IMG/VR virus record: IMGVR_UViG_3300025634_000001
Span: 1-64,000 of that record
Strand: one strand, 5' to 3'
From: a virus
DNA length: 64,000 nt
The notes under the pieces are model-generated. The model was not told where the DNA came from. It was given only the letters and a program-made list of their open reading frames with translations, and searched no databases. Positions 29,910 to 37,516 of this stretch are shown here, piece after piece. Within the stretch, counting starts at the first letter, position 1, and each line of letters starts with the position of its first letter. The translations under genes and the position numbers were made by a program.

Positions 29910-30600
29910 GCGCACATGCAGCGAGGACGACTGCGAACGACCGTCCCATGCGCGAGGACTGTGCGGAACGCATCATCAGCTGCGGCGCAAGGCCGAACTC
30001 AAGGAGTCGGGCCTTACGTGCGTCATGGACGACTGCGGCAAGCCGGTTCACAACCTGAAGCGGCGACTATGCGAGGGACACTACGGGCGGTACCTCAAGC
30101 ACGGCGACCCGTCGATCACCAGGCGGCCAGATCTCGGCAAGTCCCTCGCGGAGCGCTTCTGGGAGAAGGTCGACAAGAACGGCCCGGTCCCGCCGTACCG
30201 GCCGGAACTCGGCCCGTGCTGGATCTGGACTGCTGGACTTGTTAACGGCTATGGCCAGTTCATCATCATGCGCGGTGACCGGGGTCGGCCGATAGGTGCC
30301 CACCGTCAGGCGTGGCTACTCACGCGAGGCGAGATCCCTGATGACCTGGATCTTGATCACCTCTGCCGGGTGCACGCCTGCTGCAATCCGGACCATCTGG
30401 AGCCGGTCACCAACGAAGAGAACAACCGGCGCGGGATCAGCCCGTCTGCGATCAACGGACGCAAGACCTACTGTGACTACGATCATGAGTTCACCCCGGA
30501 GAACACCTACAGGCCCCCGAGGCGTCCGCACACACGCCAGTGCCGTAAGTGCGCGCGTCGCCGCGAACAGGAGCGCCGGCAAAGGCGGAAAGCGGCATGA
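29902..30600 (+). CDS. HNH endonuclease, start unclear (~232 aa)
   Basis: Two zinc knuckles (TCSEDDCERPSHARGLCGTHH; TCVMDDCGKPVHNLKRRLCEGHY), then an HNH_3 core (CWIWTAGLVNGYGQF, HRQAWLLTRGEI, DLDHLCRVHACCNPDHLEPV) and a C-terminal Cys pair (CRKCARRRE). No ATG or GTG lies just before the first knuckle; the frame opens with CTG 29902 and stays open back to an ATG at 29581 that runs under the antitoxin. It may therefore be fused, frameshifted, or truncated by the antitoxin segment. An internal ATG at 30025 would drop the first knuckle. Confidence 0.65.
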   Translation: MPERTCSEDDCERPSHARGLCGTHHQLRRKAELKESGLTCVMDDCGKPVHNLKRRLCEGHYGRYLKHGDPSITRRPDLGKSLAERFWEKVDKNGPVPPYRPELGPCWIWTAGLVNGYGQFIIMRGDRGRPIGAHRQAWLLTRGEIPDDLDLDHLCRVHACCNPDHLEPVTNEENNRRGISPSAINGRKTYCDYDHEFTPENTYRPPRRPHTRQCRKCARRREQERRQRRKAA

Positions 30601-31316
30601 GTAGCGATGACGTTTGCCCAGGTCAATGCAACCGCAGGTACCGGGAAACCCGCCAGGAGTACCGGCAGGCCCTCGCCGACTACGACCCGCTGGACGCTTC
30701 CCAGTCCCGGCCCGAACCTCCCGAGATCCAGCCGTGGCTAGGCGATCCGGTCTGGTGCGGCCCGTGCGCTTCCCGTGTCCGCCTCCGCCTCGCCGAGCTC
30801 GACGACCTCATCGCCCTGCACAAGGCGACCGCCGACGGCCAGAAGCAGTCCGACGCCGCCGAGCGTGTCTCCGGCTCGTCCGCCGACCCCCGGTCCCCGT
30901 CACAGGCGGGCGATGACGAGGACGAGGCCGCGGCGATGCTCACCGGGTGGGAGGGCACCTACCGGGACCTGAGGAAGTGGGGATCCCCGGCGCCGCGCGG
31001 CGACCTCGCCAGCGTGACGACCTCGTGCATCGCGTGGCTGCTGCACCACTTCGAGGGCATCATGCGCTCGCCGATCGCCGAGGACTTCGGGCTGGAAATC
31101 CTGCAGTGGCACCGGGAGATCACCGGCAGCACCAAGGCGGGAGTACGCACGGTCCGCAAGCCGCTGCGCTGCCCGTCATGCCAGTACCTGACCCTGATGT
31201 GGACTGAAGGCGAGCAGCAGGTGACATGCGCTAATCCCTCTTGTAACCGCATCCTGTCGCTGGCCGAGTATGACGCGGAGGTCGACGCGCTGGCGAAAGG
31301 CCTGCGTGTGGCGTGA
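30597..31316 (+). CDS. zinc-binding protein (239 aa)
   Basis: ATG 30597 overlaps the HNH stop (ATGA). N-terminal CPGQCNRRYRE...WCGPCASRVRLRLAELDDL, a helical middle with an acidic linker, and a C-terminal ribbon LRCPSCQYLTLMWTEGEQQVTCANPSC. This domain order is common for actinophage hypotheticals that may touch nucleic acid. Function unknown. Confidence 0.7.
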   Translation: MSSDDVCPGQCNRRYRETRQEYRQALADYDPLDASQSRPEPPEIQPWLGDPVWCGPCASRVRLRLAELDDLIALHKATADGQKQSDAAERVSGSSADPRSPSQAGDDEDEAAAMLTGWEGTYRDLRKWGSPAPRGDLASVTTSCIAWLLHHFEGIMRSPIAEDFGLEILQWHREITGSTKAGVRTVRKPLRCPSCQYLTLMWTEGEQQVTCANPSCNRILSLAEYDAEVDALAKGLRVA

Positions 31317-31333
31317 GACACGCGGGCCGGAAG

Positions 31334-31362
31334 TGGACAGGGTTAGTAAACACGTTTAGTCT
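31334..31362 (+). promoter_or_regulatory. promoter TGGACA-N17-TAGTCT
   Basis: TGGACA (31334-31339) and TAGTCT (31357-31362) with the ideal 17-bp spacer, close to the actinobacterial housekeeping consensus. Start of transcription would be near 31369, just ahead of the terminator at 31388-31415. Confidence 0.6.
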
Positions 31363-31387
31363 GATGCCACGGCAGTCATGCCCTGAA

Positions 31388-31415
31388 GCCCCTGGGATTC
31401 CCGGGGGCGTTTTTT
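31388..31415 (+). terminator. Rho-independent terminator before HTH gene
   Basis: GCCCCTGGG (31388-31396) pairs with CCCGGGGGC (31400-31408) with one G-U pair and a 3-nt loop, followed by six T. It lies ~20 bp after the predicted transcription start and ~25 bp before ATG 31439. Confidence 0.8.
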
Positions 31416-31438
31416 CATGTCCAGGGGAGGCCGCCGGA

Positions 31439-31693
31439 ATGCCCGATCTTGACCTGAATGCGCTCCTGACGGCCAAGGAAGCGGCGCAGTACGCGGGCAA
31501 GTCCGTCGCCGTGATCTGCAACTGGCGCAATCGCGGTCACCTTCCGGTGGCCACCGACGCGCAGGGTAATGAGATCCGCGATGACCGCGGCCGGCCTCGC
31601 TACCGCCTCCTTGATGTGGCCAAGGCGGAGAACGCGACGCGGCAGCGCGGCGAGCAGATGGCGCGGGGAATCCTGCAACGCCAGGCGGCCTGA
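31439..31693 (+). CDS. MerR/AlpA-type HTH protein (84 aa)
   Basis: GGGGAGG at 9 bp before ATG 31439 sets the start. LLTAKEAAQYAGKSVAVICNWRNRGHLPVATDAQGNEIRDDRGRPRYRLLDVAKAE is the tip of a MerR/AlpA-like HTH used by phages for control or as small terminase-like proteins. It sits after a promoter-terminator pair, so attenuation is possible. Confidence 0.75.
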   Translation: MPDLDLNALLTAKEAAQYAGKSVAVICNWRNRGHLPVATDAQGNEIRDDRGRPRYRLLDVAKAENATRQRGEQMARGILQRQAA

Positions 31694-31777
31694 GCGACCG
31701 ACCCGGAATGGTAGGATAACAGCAGGTCAATCGGCCTTTCGCCCTGCTGAAATCCTTCCCGATCGGTGCCGTGTTCC

Positions 31778-31930
31778 ATGCTGTCCGCGCTCGCCCGCAT
31801 ACCCCCTTCGAGTCTCATCCTCGCCGCCTCGATCGCCGGCATGTCCGGCTTCGTCTTGCTAGCCGAGTTCTGGCCGCGCAGGAAACGGGACGACAGCGAT
31901 GGCACTGGTGAGCTTCCCTTGCCCGCCTGA
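31778..31930 (+). CDS. small single-span membrane protein (50 aa)
   Basis: ATG 31778, stop TGA 31928-31930. A hydrophobic helix (SSLILAASIAGMSGFVLLAEF) is followed by PRRKRDD, so the tail is cytoplasmic. A TAGGAT box at 31712-31717 and a weak hairpin (AGCAGG/CCTGCT) lie in the 84-bp gap upstream. Confidence 0.5.
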   Translation: MLSALARIPPSSLILAASIAGMSGFVLLAEFWPRRKRDDSDGTGELPLPA

Positions 31931-31947
31931 CCCGAACGGGAGGCGTC

Positions 31948-32187
31948 ATGGCCGCACAGTGGATCGGCGACGGCAGCGAGATCCCCGCGACGCCGCTGAA
32001 CCCCGCACCCGTCCTCCCGTACCGCGAATGGCGGATCGGCCGGTATGAGTTCCGCTGGACCCGCAGCCGTGGCCGCTGGACGGTCCAGACCGCGGAGGGC
32101 ACCGGGATGATGTGCGGCGCGGCCGGCTACCGGACCCCTGTCGCCGCGTTCTTCGCTACGTGGCGCACCCTCCGGAGGCAAGCGTGA
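31948..32187 (+). CDS. hypothetical protein (79 aa)
   Basis: GGGAGG close to ATG 31948. Aromatic, basic sequence (YREWRIGRYEFRWTRSRGRWTVQTAEG) suggests a small beta domain. Overlaps the next GTG. Confidence 0.6.
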   Translation: MAAQWIGDGSEIPATPLNPAPVLPYREWRIGRYEFRWTRSRGRWTVQTAEGTGMMCGAAGYRTPVAAFFATWRTLRRQA

Positions 32188-32285
32188 AAATCTGCGCTGC
32201 ATGCCGCGAGCCCTGGCCGTCTGAGTGCATCTGCGACGACGACGAACCGGACGCCCCCCAGGACGACAGCGAGGACGCGGCATGA
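32184..32285 (+). CDS. 33-aa zinc-knuckle peptide
   Basis: GTG 32184 overlaps the previous stop; TGA overlaps the next ATG. KICAACREPWPSECICDDDE gives C-x2-C...C-x-C, then an acidic tail. Too short for automatic gene finding but tightly coupled. Confidence 0.6.
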   Translation: MKICAACREPWPSECICDDDEPDAPQDDSEDAA

Positions 32286-32479
32286 CCATCATCACCGCAG
32301 CTGAAGCCCGGCCCGGAGACGTCCTCCTGGACGAGTCCGAGAAGGTGTGGCAGCGGGGCTCCGAGCTGTACTTCTGGGCGACGTTCGACGGCCCTGTCGG
32401 CTTCTACGGCCCGTGGGATCCCTCGTACGGACCTCAGGGACCGCTGTTCCTCCTGGTCCGCGGCGGGAGGCGGGTGTGA
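32282..32479 (+). CDS. small beta-rich protein (65 aa)
   Basis: ATG 32282 in an ATGA overlap. ARPGDVLLDESEKVWQRGSELYFWATFDGPVGFYGPWDP reads as a small barrel-like fold; similar small proteins occur in Streptomyces phages. Unknown function. Confidence 0.6.
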   Translation: MTIITAAEARPGDVLLDESEKVWQRGSELYFWATFDGPVGFYGPWDPSYGPQGPLFLLVRGGRRV

Positions 32480-32742
32480 GCGACAGCCTGCCCACCGCCT
32501 ACTGCGCGACCGGCCGCAAGGACGCCTCCGCCCTGCTCCTGGTCCTCAAGGACGAGCCGGTAGCCGGCGTCATCGAGTCCGCGCTGATCGAGGGCCCGGA
32601 CGTGATCCTCGTCAGCCCGCAGGCGGACCTGTCCGGACCCGTGAAGCTCGAGCCCGTCCCGCGGTCGCGGCTTGAGGCTATGGCCCGGCTGCGGCACTGG
32701 CCGGTACCGCCGTCGCCGCTCGTGCTGACCGCCGTCATCTAG
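32476..32742 (+). CDS. hypothetical protein (88 aa)
   Basis: GTG 32476 overlaps the previous TGA. Alternating hydrophobic pattern (ALLLVLKDEPVAGVIESALIEGPDVILVS) suggests an alpha/beta fold. Not recognised. Confidence 0.6.
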   Translation: MSDSLPTAYCATGRKDASALLLVLKDEPVAGVIESALIEGPDVILVSPQADLSGPVKLEPVPRSRLEAMARLRHWPVPPSPLVLTAVI

Positions 32743-32745
32743 GCT
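32740..32745 (+). promoter_or_regulatory. -10-like TAGGCT for leaderless gene
   Basis: TAGGCT ends 6 bp before ATG 32752 and overlaps the TAG stop of the previous gene. Confidence 0.45.
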
Positions 32746-32751
32746 CACGTC

Positions 32752-32913
32752 ATGCCCGACCCTGCTGCCGACCCCATCGCATCCGAGGACTCCGCTTACG
32801 TCACCATCGTGGCCGAGTTCGAGGGCTACCGCCGTGCTGGAGCGGGACTGTTCGGGGCTGCTGTCCTGACGTGGGCTAAGCACCTGCTGGCCGGCACGTC
32901 CGGGGAGTCATAG
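32752..32913 (+). CDS. hypothetical protein (53 aa)
   Basis: ATG 32752 lies 6 bp behind TAGGCT, with no Shine-Dalgarno. Reads MPDPAADPIASEDSAYVTIVAEFEGYRRAGAGLFGAAVLTWAK with a moderately hydrophobic C-terminal helix. Unknown. Confidence 0.5.
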   Translation: MPDPAADPIASEDSAYVTIVAEFEGYRRAGAGLFGAAVLTWAKHLLAGTSGES

Positions 32914-32924
32914 CCGTATACCTG

Positions 32925-32930
32925 TATGCT
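32925..32930 (+). promoter_or_regulatory. -10-like TATGCT for leaderless RHH gene
   Basis: TATGCT ends 7 bp before ATG 32938, within an AT-rich patch unlike its surroundings. Confidence 0.55.
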
Positions 32931-32937
32931 TAAACGT

Positions 32938-33291
32938 ATGGCCAGACCCAAGAGCCCGGACGGCAAGCGCGTCCCGATGTCCACCCGGTTCAGCGAACCC
33001 GAAGCCGCCGCCATCGACGCGGCGCGCGGCAACACGGATCGCTCGGTATGGCTTCGCGAGGTAGCGCTTGCCGCCGCCCGCTCTTCGGGTCGCAAGCCGC
33101 TGCCGACCGACGTCATCACCATCACCGCGGACGACCGGATGCCTCCCGGCACTGCCGCTCTCGTCAGCCGGGGCAAGGTCACCGCGTTCAACATCGGCGC
33201 CACCCCTGAGCCTGCCCGCAAGTCCGCCGCCTGCCCCCACCGTCTCCCTGTCGGTGCCTACTGCAAGACATGCGGGCGGACCAAGACCTGA
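32938..33291 (+). CDS. ribbon-helix-helix-like protein with zinc tail (117 aa)
   Basis: KRVPMSTRFSEPEAAAIDAARGNTDRSVWLREVALAAAR fits a ribbon-helix-helix DNA-binding domain. The C-terminus CPHRLPVGAYCKTCG is a small Cys/His site. The start at ATG 32938 rather than 32926 follows from the TATGCT box. A regulator for the adjacent packaging genes is possible. Confidence 0.65.
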   Translation: MARPKSPDGKRVPMSTRFSEPEAAAIDAARGNTDRSVWLREVALAAARSSGRKPLPTDVITITADDRMPPGTAALVSRGKVTAFNIGATPEPARKSAACPHRLPVGAYCKTCGRTKT

Positions 33292-33306
33292 CGTGCGGGA
33301 GGCTGC

Positions 33307-33840
33307 GTGCCTGTCGAACGGCTCGGCGAGCGTGACGTCCAGATCTCAGCGCTGACCTTCTTCCCCGGCAACGCCCGTCGCGGCAACCTCGCCGAGATCC
33401 GCAAGTCCGTCCGCCGCCTCGGCCAGTACCGCTCGGTAGCCGTCCGCGACACAGGCGACGCCCTCGTCATCCTCGCTGGCAACCACACCGTCCAGGCGAT
33501 GCAGGCCGAGGGCTTCGAGACGGTGCACTGCGGTGTCATCCGCTGCACCGACGACGAGGCCCGGCGGGTGGCGGTAGCGGACAACAAGATGGCGGAACTG
33601 GGCGGCTACGACGACGACGCCCTCGCCGAACTGCTGTCGTACCTGGATGACGACTACGACGGCAGCGGCTGGACCGAATCGGAAGTCGAGCGGCTGATCA
33701 ATCCCGAGCTGCCGGACGGGTTCCGCGAGTTCGACGAGGACGACGCCGGCGATGCGCCGCTGTCCATCCCGCTGATCGTGCCGTGCCCCAACTGCGGGCA
33801 TGTCTTCGACGCCAAGGCCGTCACTGCCCGCGATGACTGA
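33307..33840 (+). CDS. ParB-like nuclease/N-terminal domain protein (177 aa)
   Basis: GTG 33307 with GGGAGG upstream. ISALTFFPGNARRGNLAEIRKSVRRLGQYRSVAVR, ILAGNHTVQAMQAEGFETVHCGVI and RRVAVADNKMAELGGYD are the ParB/Srx domain motifs seen in phage ParB-like proteins paired with DNA methyltransferases. The C-terminus has CPNCGH. It overlaps the methyltransferase start by 8 bp, the usual pairing. It may act as a nuclease, ATPase-like switch or specificity factor. Confidence 0.8.
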   Translation: MPVERLGERDVQISALTFFPGNARRGNLAEIRKSVRRLGQYRSVAVRDTGDALVILAGNHTVQAMQAEGFETVHCGVIRCTDDEARRVAVADNKMAELGGYDDDALAELLSYLDDDYDGSGWTESEVERLINPELPDGFREFDEDDAGDAPLSIPLIVPCPNCGHVFDAKAVTARDD

Positions 33841-34909
33841 CTACCCGGCCACGCTCCGCGCCGCATGGCGGGACCACCTCGCACCGCGTGCCCCAGATGC
33901 ACCGACCGTCATATCGACGTTCGCTGGCTGTGGCGGCTCATCCCTCGGCTGGTCGATGGCCGGGTACCGGGAGCTGCTCGCCGTCGAATGGGATGATCAC
34001 GCGGCCGAGGTGTTCAGGCTCAACTTCCCGGACGTGCCGCTGCATCATGGCGACATCGCTCACGTGGATCCCAGCCGGCTCGGACTGGAGCCCGGCGAGC
34101 TTGACGTGCTTGACGGTTCGCCGCCATGCCAGGGATTCTCCCAACTCGGCCGCCGCCAACTCGATGATCCCCGCAACCAGCTATTCCGTCAGTTCATCCG
34201 GCTGCTCAGCGCATGGCAGCCGAGGGCCTTCGTGATGGAAAATGTCGCCGGCCTCGTAGAGGGTCCCATGCTGCCGCTATTCGCGGAGATGATGACCGAA
34301 CTGAAGGCGGCAGGCTACCGGGCCGCCGCCCGGCTGGTCGATGCCTCATACATCGGAGTGCCACAGCGGCGCAGGCGGCTGATCTTCACCGGAGTACGCG
34401 CCGATCTCGCGCTAGACCCGGTGCATCCTGTACCCAGCATGCGGCCGGTCACTGTGCGCCAAGCATGGGCGCGCCTTGATGATCCCGGCCTTTTCGATGT
34501 GCCAACCGGGAAGGGTATGGCGGTCGCCCGACTGACCAAACCGGGCGGACAGGGCTCCGATGCGCTCTATGCGCGAGGCGGGAAGCGCTCCCATTGGGGA
34601 TGCAAGCGCCTCGCCTGGGATCGGTCATCCAACACGATCAGCAAGGAGACCCGCGCCGGCGCGGGTGCCGGATTCCTGCACCCCTCCGAAGATCGGTTCT
34701 GCGGCGTGCGCGAACTAGCCCGGCTCCAGTCCTTCCCCGATGAGTTCGACTGGGGCGACGGCACCTACAAGCAGATCCACGCCCGCATCGGCAACAGCGT
34801 CCCGCCGCTGATGATGCGGGCGGTCGCTACCGAGATCCGAGACAAGATCCTGCATTCCGCGCGTGTCCTGGAGGACGGCACCACCGAGCCCGTCTCGTTC
34901 GCCAGCTAG
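33833..34909 (+). CDS. DNA (cytosine-5) methyltransferase (358 aa)
   Basis: A full C5 methylase. Motif I is FAGCGG (30-35), motif IV is PPCQGFS with Cys99, motif VI is MENVAG (136-138 ENV) and motif VIII is QRRRRLIF (179-186). The target-recognition region covers ~200-290, and motifs IX/X include RELARLQSFPDEF and IHARIGNSVPPLM. The start ATG 33833 overlaps the ParB-like gene. No restriction endonuclease is adjacent, so it is an orphan methylase, probably anti-restriction or packaging-linked. Confidence 0.92.
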   Translation: MTDYPATLRAAWRDHLAPRAPDAPTVISTFAGCGGSSLGWSMAGYRELLAVEWDDHAAEVFRLNFPDVPLHHGDIAHVDPSRLGLEPGELDVLDGSPPCQGFSQLGRRQLDDPRNQLFRQFIRLLSAWQPRAFVMENVAGLVEGPMLPLFAEMMTELKAAGYRAAARLVDASYIGVPQRRRRLIFTGVRADLALDPVHPVPSMRPVTVRQAWARLDDPGLFDVPTGKGMAVARLTKPGGQGSDALYARGGKRSHWGCKRLAWDRSSNTISKETRAGAGAGFLHPSEDRFCGVRELARLQSFPDEFDWGDGTYKQIHARIGNSVPPLMMRAVATEIRDKILHSARVLEDGTTEPVSFAS

Positions 34910-34956
34910 CCCGATTCACTGAATCCCAAGCAACCCTGAACTGCGGGAGGTGACCG

Positions 34957-35436
34957 ATGGCCCGTAAGCGGTCCCTCGCCACCCGCGAGTCAGACGCCCG
35001 CGCCCTGGAGTTCCGCCGCCGCGGCCTGTCCTATGAGCAGATCTCCGCCCAGATGGAATGGCGTTCCCCGTCCGCCGCCCACCAGGCCGTGCAGCGTGCC
35101 CTCGCCGACAGTGCCCGCGAGGCCGGCGAGGAAGTCCGCCAGATCGAAGCGGCAAGGCTGGACGAGCTCACCCGGACCCTGATGCGGGTGCTCGCCACCA
35201 AGCACTATGTCGTCTCGGTCGCCTCGGGAGTCGTCGCACGCCACCCCGAGACCGGGCAGCTGCTCCAGGACGACGCGCCGGTCATCCATGCTATCGCCGG
35301 GCTCGTGCGCATCAGCGAGCGGCGGTCGAAGCTCCTCGGCCTTGACGCACCGAAGCAGGTTGAGGTCCGCACAATTGACGCCATCGACTCCCGCCTCATC
35401 GAGCTTGCGGACCAGATGGCAGCAGTGGACGCCTGA
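34957..35436 (+). CDS. probable small terminase subunit (159 aa)
   Basis: GGGAGG upstream of ATG 34957. N-terminal HTH (EFRRRGLSYEQISAQMEWRSPSAAHQAVQRAL), then a helical oligomerisation region (EEVRQIEAARLDELTRTLMRVL, LVRISERRSKLLGLDAPKQVEV). This domain order and its place directly before the large subunit identify TerS-like function. Its 3' end overlaps the large-subunit frame by 32 bp. Confidence 0.75.
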   Translation: MARKRSLATRESDARALEFRRRGLSYEQISAQMEWRSPSAAHQAVQRALADSAREAGEEVRQIEAARLDELTRTLMRVLATKHYVVSVASGVVARHPETGQLLQDDAPVIHAIAGLVRISERRSKLLGLDAPKQVEVRTIDAIDSRLIELADQMAAVDA

Positions 35437-36904
35437 GCGGCGCCGCGAGTTCCTCCGCAGGCTAGACGCGGAGGAACGTGAACGGCTGCTCGCGGTCCTC
35501 GACGCCCCCGAGCCGGGACCGCCCTGGACGCAGATCGCCCGGCCCGAGCAGCTCCCGCCCGATGGCGACTGGCTGCTGTGGCTCTACATGGCCGGCCGAG
35601 GCGCTGGCAAGACCAGGGCCGCAGCGGAATGGGTTCACGGCCGGGCGCAGGCTTACCCCGGCTGCCGCATAGCGCTGGTAGGCCGTACCCCTGCAGACGT
35701 CCGTGACGTCATGATCGAGGGCGACTCCGGCATCCTGTCTGTCGCGAGGGATGCCCGGCCCGCCTACCAGCCGACGAAGCGGCGCCTGACGTGGCCGAAC
35801 GGGTCGATGGCCTACACCTACTCGGCTGAGGTTCCCGCGCAGCTCCGGGGCCCGCAGCATCACTACGCGTGGTGTGACGAGCCCGCGTCGTGGACTGACG
35901 CCCGCAAGGGCGACGTGCTGGACACCGCGTGGAACAACCTGATGCTGGGGCTGCGGCTCGGCCGGTCGCCGCGGTGCGCGGCCACGACCACGCCGAAGCC
36001 GCTGGCGCTCATCCGCACGCTGCTCGGCCGCCCGACGACGGTCGTGACCAAGGGCAGTACCTACGACAACCTCGACAACCTCGCGCCGTCGTTCCGCGCT
36101 GAAGTGCTGGCCGCGTACGAGGGAACCCGGATCGGCCGGCAGGAACTTCTCGGGGAACTGCTCGAGGACGTCGAGGGCGCGCTGTGGACGCTGGCGCTGC
36201 TCGACGGGAACCGCGTCACGTCCGCGCCGGACATGCGGCGCATCGTCGTCAGCATCGACCCCTCTGGCGGGTCGGGCCCTGACAATGACGAGCAGGGCAT
36301 CATCGTCGCCGGCCTCGGTGTCGACGGCGAGATCTACATTCTCGCGGACAGGTCATGCCGCCTCTCGCCGCACGGCTGGGCATCGCGTGCCGTCGGCGCA
36401 TGGCAGGAGTTCAGCGCCGACCGGATCGTGGCCGAGAAGAACTACGGCGGGGACATGGTGGAGTCCACCATCCGGCAGGTCTCCAAGGTGGTCCCCGTCA
36501 AGGTCATCACCGCCTCGCGTGGCAAGGTCCAGCGGGCCGAGCCGGTCGCGGCGGCTTACGAGCAGGGCCGCGTGCATCACGTCGGGGCGATGGCCAAGCT
36601 TGAGGACCAGCTGACGACGTGGACCCCCGCTGACGGGACGAGCCCGGACCGCCTAGACGCCTTGGTGTGGGCCGTGACAGAGCTGACGGACAACTTCAGT
36701 GCCGACGCCTGGATCGCATGGGCGAAACGCAAGGCCGAGGAAGCCGCCGCCGACCGGGACGCACCCCCGGAACCCCGCGCGAACGGCGCCGTGCCCGCCG
36801 CTGAGACGCCACCCGGACCAGACGCGGACGTTGTTCCCCTCACCCCGGCTGAAGCCCGCAGGGCGGCGAGGAACGCTGCGTTCGCGGCTGGCTCGTGGAC
36901 CTAG
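35405..36904 (+). CDS. terL: terminase large subunit (~499 aa)
   Basis: Walker A is GRGAGKT at 64-70, Walker B ends in CDEP (157-160) and the coupling segment is ATTTPKPL. The RNase-H-like nuclease has Asp285 (VVSIDPSGG), AEKNYGGDMV and DRLDALVWA. It powers DNA packaging and cuts concatemers. No ATG or GTG precedes the conserved region in frame after the TerS overlap; TTG 35405 is the best start, implying coupling to the small subunit. The longer upstream frame is out-of-frame noise over terS. Confidence 0.92.
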   Translation: MRTRWQQWTPERRREFLRRLDAEERERLLAVLDAPEPGPPWTQIARPEQLPPDGDWLLWLYMAGRGAGKTRAAAEWVHGRAQAYPGCRIALVGRTPADVRDVMIEGDSGILSVARDARPAYQPTKRRLTWPNGSMAYTYSAEVPAQLRGPQHHYAWCDEPASWTDARKGDVLDTAWNNLMLGLRLGRSPRCAATTTPKPLALIRTLLGRPTTVVTKGSTYDNLDNLAPSFRAEVLAAYEGTRIGRQELLGELLEDVEGALWTLALLDGNRVTSAPDMRRIVVSIDPSGGSGPDNDEQGIIVAGLGVDGEIYILADRSCRLSPHGWASRAVGAWQEFSADRIVAEKNYGGDMVESTIRQVSKVVPVKVITASRGKVQRAEPVAAAYEQGRVHHVGAMAKLEDQLTTWTPADGTSPDRLDALVWAVTELTDNFSADAWIAWAKRKAEEAAADRDAPPEPRANGAVPAAETPPGPDADVVPLTPAEARRAARNAAFAAGSWT

Positions 36905-36907
36905 GAT
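36902..36907 (+). promoter_or_regulatory. -10-like TAGGAT after terL
   Basis: TAGGAT overlaps the terL stop and ends 6 bp before ATG 36914. Confidence 0.4.
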
Positions 36908-36913
36908 GCTGCC

Positions 36914-37267
36914 ATGACTGGCGGCGAGGACATGGACGCGTTCGAGGCCGAGCTAAAGCGGCGCGGTGACGCATTGCTCGCTGGCCGTAACTTCGGCTAT
37001 CCCGAGGACTACTGCGACCCCGCGTACGACGGCACTCCCGCAGGCTTCCGTGACGTGGTGATCCCGGCACGGCTCAAGGCGCTGGAGCGGTCGATCAACG
37101 AGACGTTCGCGGACCTGCTGCCGGAAGGCTGCCGGTTCGAGTACGCCCCCGTCGAACCATCGCGGACTGAGCGTGTCGCGGACCTGGTCCGCAATGGCCA
37201 CCTGAATGACGCCTCGGATCGGGTGGACTGGCGCGCAGCACTAAGCCTGCTACCCGACGAGGACTAG
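36914..37267 (+). CDS. hypothetical protein between terminase and portal (117 aa)
   Basis: The frame starts at ATG 36914, 6 bp behind TAGGAT. Contains FEAELKRRGDALLAGR, DVVIPARLKALERSINETFADLLPEG and RTERVADLVRNGHLN. It may be a head accessory protein; no match recognised. Its TAG overlaps the stop of the convergent gene at 37264. Confidence 0.6.
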   Translation: MTGGEDMDAFEAELKRRGDALLAGRNFGYPEDYCDPAYDGTPAGFRDVVIPARLKALERSINETFADLLPEGCRFEYAPVEPSRTERVADLVRNGHLNDASDRVDWRAALSLLPDED

Positions 37268-37485
37268 GGCGCCGCGGCCCCCTCGCCGCCGTCTTTGACC
37301 GTCCACGTTCCCGTCTCCCGGTACTCGGCATGCTCCCGGCGGCACTCACCGCACATGACCTCATTGACGGTGCCGTGCCACGTGCACACCCACGGGACCG
37401 GCTGCGGGAGACGCGGGATCAGGTTCCACATCGGCTCGTGCGGCAGCGTGGCCACGTACCGCGCGTAGTCCTCCCGATAGCTCAT
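37264..37485 (-). CDS. reverse-strand cassette gene with zinc knuckle (73 aa)
   Basis: ATG 37485 has CATGAT 6 bp upstream and no Shine-Dalgarno; the stop interlocks with the + gene stop (CTAG). MSYREDYARYVATLPH is followed by WVCTWHGTVNEVMCGECRREH, a C...C-x2-C site. It points against the late operon, between the terminase accessory gene and the portal. Its start (MSY) and promoter layout resemble the gene at 44697. Confidence 0.65.
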   Translation of the reverse strand: MSYREDYARYVATLPHEPMWNLIPRLPQPVPWVCTWHGTVNEVMCGECRREHAEYRETGTWTVKDGGEGAAAP

Positions 37486-37491
37486 CCGCCC

Positions 37492-37497
37492 ATCATG
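37492..37497 (-). promoter_or_regulatory. -10-like CATGAT for reverse-strand gene
   Basis: Minus-strand CATGAT followed by GGGCGG and ATG 37485; shared geometry with 41135, 43430 and 45018. Confidence 0.5.
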
Positions 37498-37516
37498 GCA
37501 GCGAGGGGGCGGCTGA

